In this document: one piece after another, positions 13,362 to 14,217 of the stretch | Layout: every line of letters begins with the position of its first letter | How positions within the stretch are numbered: the stretch's first letter is position 1 | From: Aeromicrobium sp. | GTDB lineage: Bacteria; Actinomycetota; Actinomycetes; Propionibacteriales; Nocardioidaceae | NCBI GenBank assembly: GCA_023254755.1 | Contig: JALRKU010000248.1 | Coordinates: 1-14,217, forward strand | Length of the DNA: 14,217 nucleotides | Direction: 5' to 3' | Program-made: the position numbers and the translations under genes | Notes under the pieces: model-generated | The model's database searches: none | What the model was told of the DNA's origin: nothing | Seen by the model: the letters and a program-made list of their open reading frames with translations, nothing else

Positions 13362-14217
13362 GTGAATCGAGTCGCGTTGTCCTCCAGCACCCCCACGGCC
13401 GAGCAGTCCGGCCAGATGTCGCACCGCGAGGTGCTCGAGGCCCTCAGCGGCCTCCTTCTCGCGATGTTCGTCGCGATGCTCTCGAGCACCGTCGTCACCA
13501 ACGCCCTCCCGCGCATCGTCACCGACCTCCACGGCAGCCAGACCGGCTACACGTGGGTCGTCGTGGCGACCCTGCTGGCCATGACGGCGACCACCCCGAT
13601 CTGGGGCAAGCTCGCGGACCTGTTCAGCAAGAAGCTGCTGGTCCAGACCGCCCTGGTGATCTACACGATCGGATCGCTGGTGGCCGCGTTCGCGCCGAGC
13701 ATGGGCGTCCTGATCGGTGCCCGGGTCATCCAGGGACTCGGGGTCGGTGGGCTGACCGCCCTGGTCCAGGTCGTCATCGCCTCGATGGTCCCGCCGCGCG
13801 AGCGTGGTCGGTACTCCGGCTACATCGGGGCCGTGTTCGCGGTCGCGACGGTCAGCGGCCCCCTCATCGGCGGTGTCATCGTCGACAGCCCGCTCGGCTG
13901 GCGCGGGTGCTTCTTCGTCGGGGTGCCGTTCGCGGCTGCCGCGTTCGTCGTGCTCCAGCGACGCCTGCACCTGCCGGTGGTGCGTCGCGAGACGTCGGTC
14001 GACTACCTCGGTGCCGGCCTCATCGTCGGCGGCGTCAGCGCGCTGCTCATCTGGGTCTCGCTGGCCGGATCGGACTTCGCGTGGGCCTCCACGACGTCGT
14101 ACCTGCTCGTCGCCCTCGGTGCGGTGCTGATCCTCGCCGCGGTCCTCGTCGAGGCCAAGGTCGCGACCGAGCCCGTCATCCCGCTGCGGCTCTTCCGTGA
14201 CCGCACCACGAGCCTCG
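13362..14217 (+). CDS. MFS multidrug-type exporter, DHA2 (14-helix) family, 5' part
   Basis: This membrane proton-driven exporter is cut by the right edge; 285 codons are visible. Seen: first helix block LSGLLLAMFVAML, a motif D variant SSTVVTNALPRI (the usual Asp is Ser), motif A GKLADLFSKK between helices 2 and 3, motif B RVIQGLGVGG, and the antiporter motif C VSGPLIGG in helix 5. Further helices follow to the edge. Motif C and general likeness to EmrB/QacA-type actinobacterial proteins indicate drug or metabolite efflux; the substrate is unknown. The start is uncertain: GTG at 13362, TTG at 13377 and ATG at 13416 are all in frame, and none has a good Shine-Dalgarno sequence. The GTG is chosen as the first after the stop at 13323. 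The paired dyads upstream suggest inducible expression. Confidence 0.88.
   Translation, partial: MNRVALSSSTPTAEQSGQMSHREVLEALSGLLLAMFVAMLSSTVVTNALPRIVTDLHGSQTGYTWVVVATLLAMTATTPIWGKLADLFSKKLLVQTALVIYTIGSLVAAFAPSMGVLIGARVIQGLGVGGLTALVQVVIASMVPPRERGRYSGYIGAVFAVATVSGPLIGGVIVDSPLGWRGCFFVGVPFAAAAFVVLQRRLHLPVVRRETSVDYLGAGLIVGGVSALLIWVSLAGSDFAWASTTSYLLVALGAVLILAAVLVEAKVATEPVIPLRLFRDRTTSL

Noticed and set aside
12093..13970. ModA with a 379-residue N-terminal extension
   Set aside because: The extension is antisense or out-of-frame sequence of the regulator and MFS genes; the signal peptide, GGAGG and TGATG place the true start at 12833.
1..14217. Defence system, prophage, CRISPR, insertion sequence, tRNA or rRNA
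   Set aside because: No repeat array, transposase, integrase, nuclease or RNA-gene pattern was recognised; all long stretches are explained by the listed genes.

Overview
The window is very GC-rich and densely packed. Reading frames overlap by 1-4 bases at most junctions, start codons are often GTG or TTG, and no gap exceeds about 130 bases. Together with a mycothiol-dependent-isomerase-family protein, a PIN-PhoH type PhoH protein and an M. tuberculosis-like class II fumarase, this points to a mycothiol-making actinobacterium. I infer Nocardioidaceae (Aeromicrobium/Nocardioides-like), but the sequence alone does not prove it. No rRNA, tRNA, CRISPR array, insertion sequence or phage gene was recognised.

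Layout. (1) 2-772 (+): 3' part of a PhoH-family ATPase. (2) 800-6338 (+): a five-gene operon made of a solute-binding lipoprotein, two MalF/MalG-type permeases, a MalK-type ATPase and a DUF2079 polytopic membrane protein. Four of the five genes are joined by 4-bp stop/start overlaps or nearly so. The ATPase has lost its ABC signature, D-loop Asp and switch His, which is the oddest thing in the window. (3) 6355-9497 (-): fumC, a DUF1772 membrane protein, and a coupled pair (spermidine-synthase-like protein plus a DinB/maleylpyruvate-isomerase-type metalloprotein). (4) 9534-10310 (+): a NagD-like HAD phosphatase, divergent from the pair and convergent with modC, sharing a CTAG at the stop codons. 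(5) 10307-13231 (-): a molybdate uptake operon read as HTH-Mop regulator, modA, modB, modC, all overlapping. (6) 13362-end (+): the start of a DHA2-type MFS exporter behind a promoter flanked by two matching GTTG-N7-CAAC dyads.

How it works together. The mod operon is a complete high-affinity molybdate importer with its own candidate sensor. Its canonical ATPase (ModC) is a useful internal comparison for the degenerate MalK-like one. The first operon looks like a carbohydrate-type importer whose ATPase probably cannot work as a normal homodimer. It may rely on a shared ATPase encoded elsewhere, or have been turned to another use with the DUF2079 protein.

Several genes (fumC, the HAD gene, the HTH-Mop gene, and more weakly the lipoprotein and DUF1772 genes) carry an ANNNT-containing hexamer 6-7 bases before the start codon. 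This is the pattern expected of leaderless actinobacterial transcripts. The rest of the window is ordinary chromosomal housekeeping and transport; I see no clear defence or mobile system.
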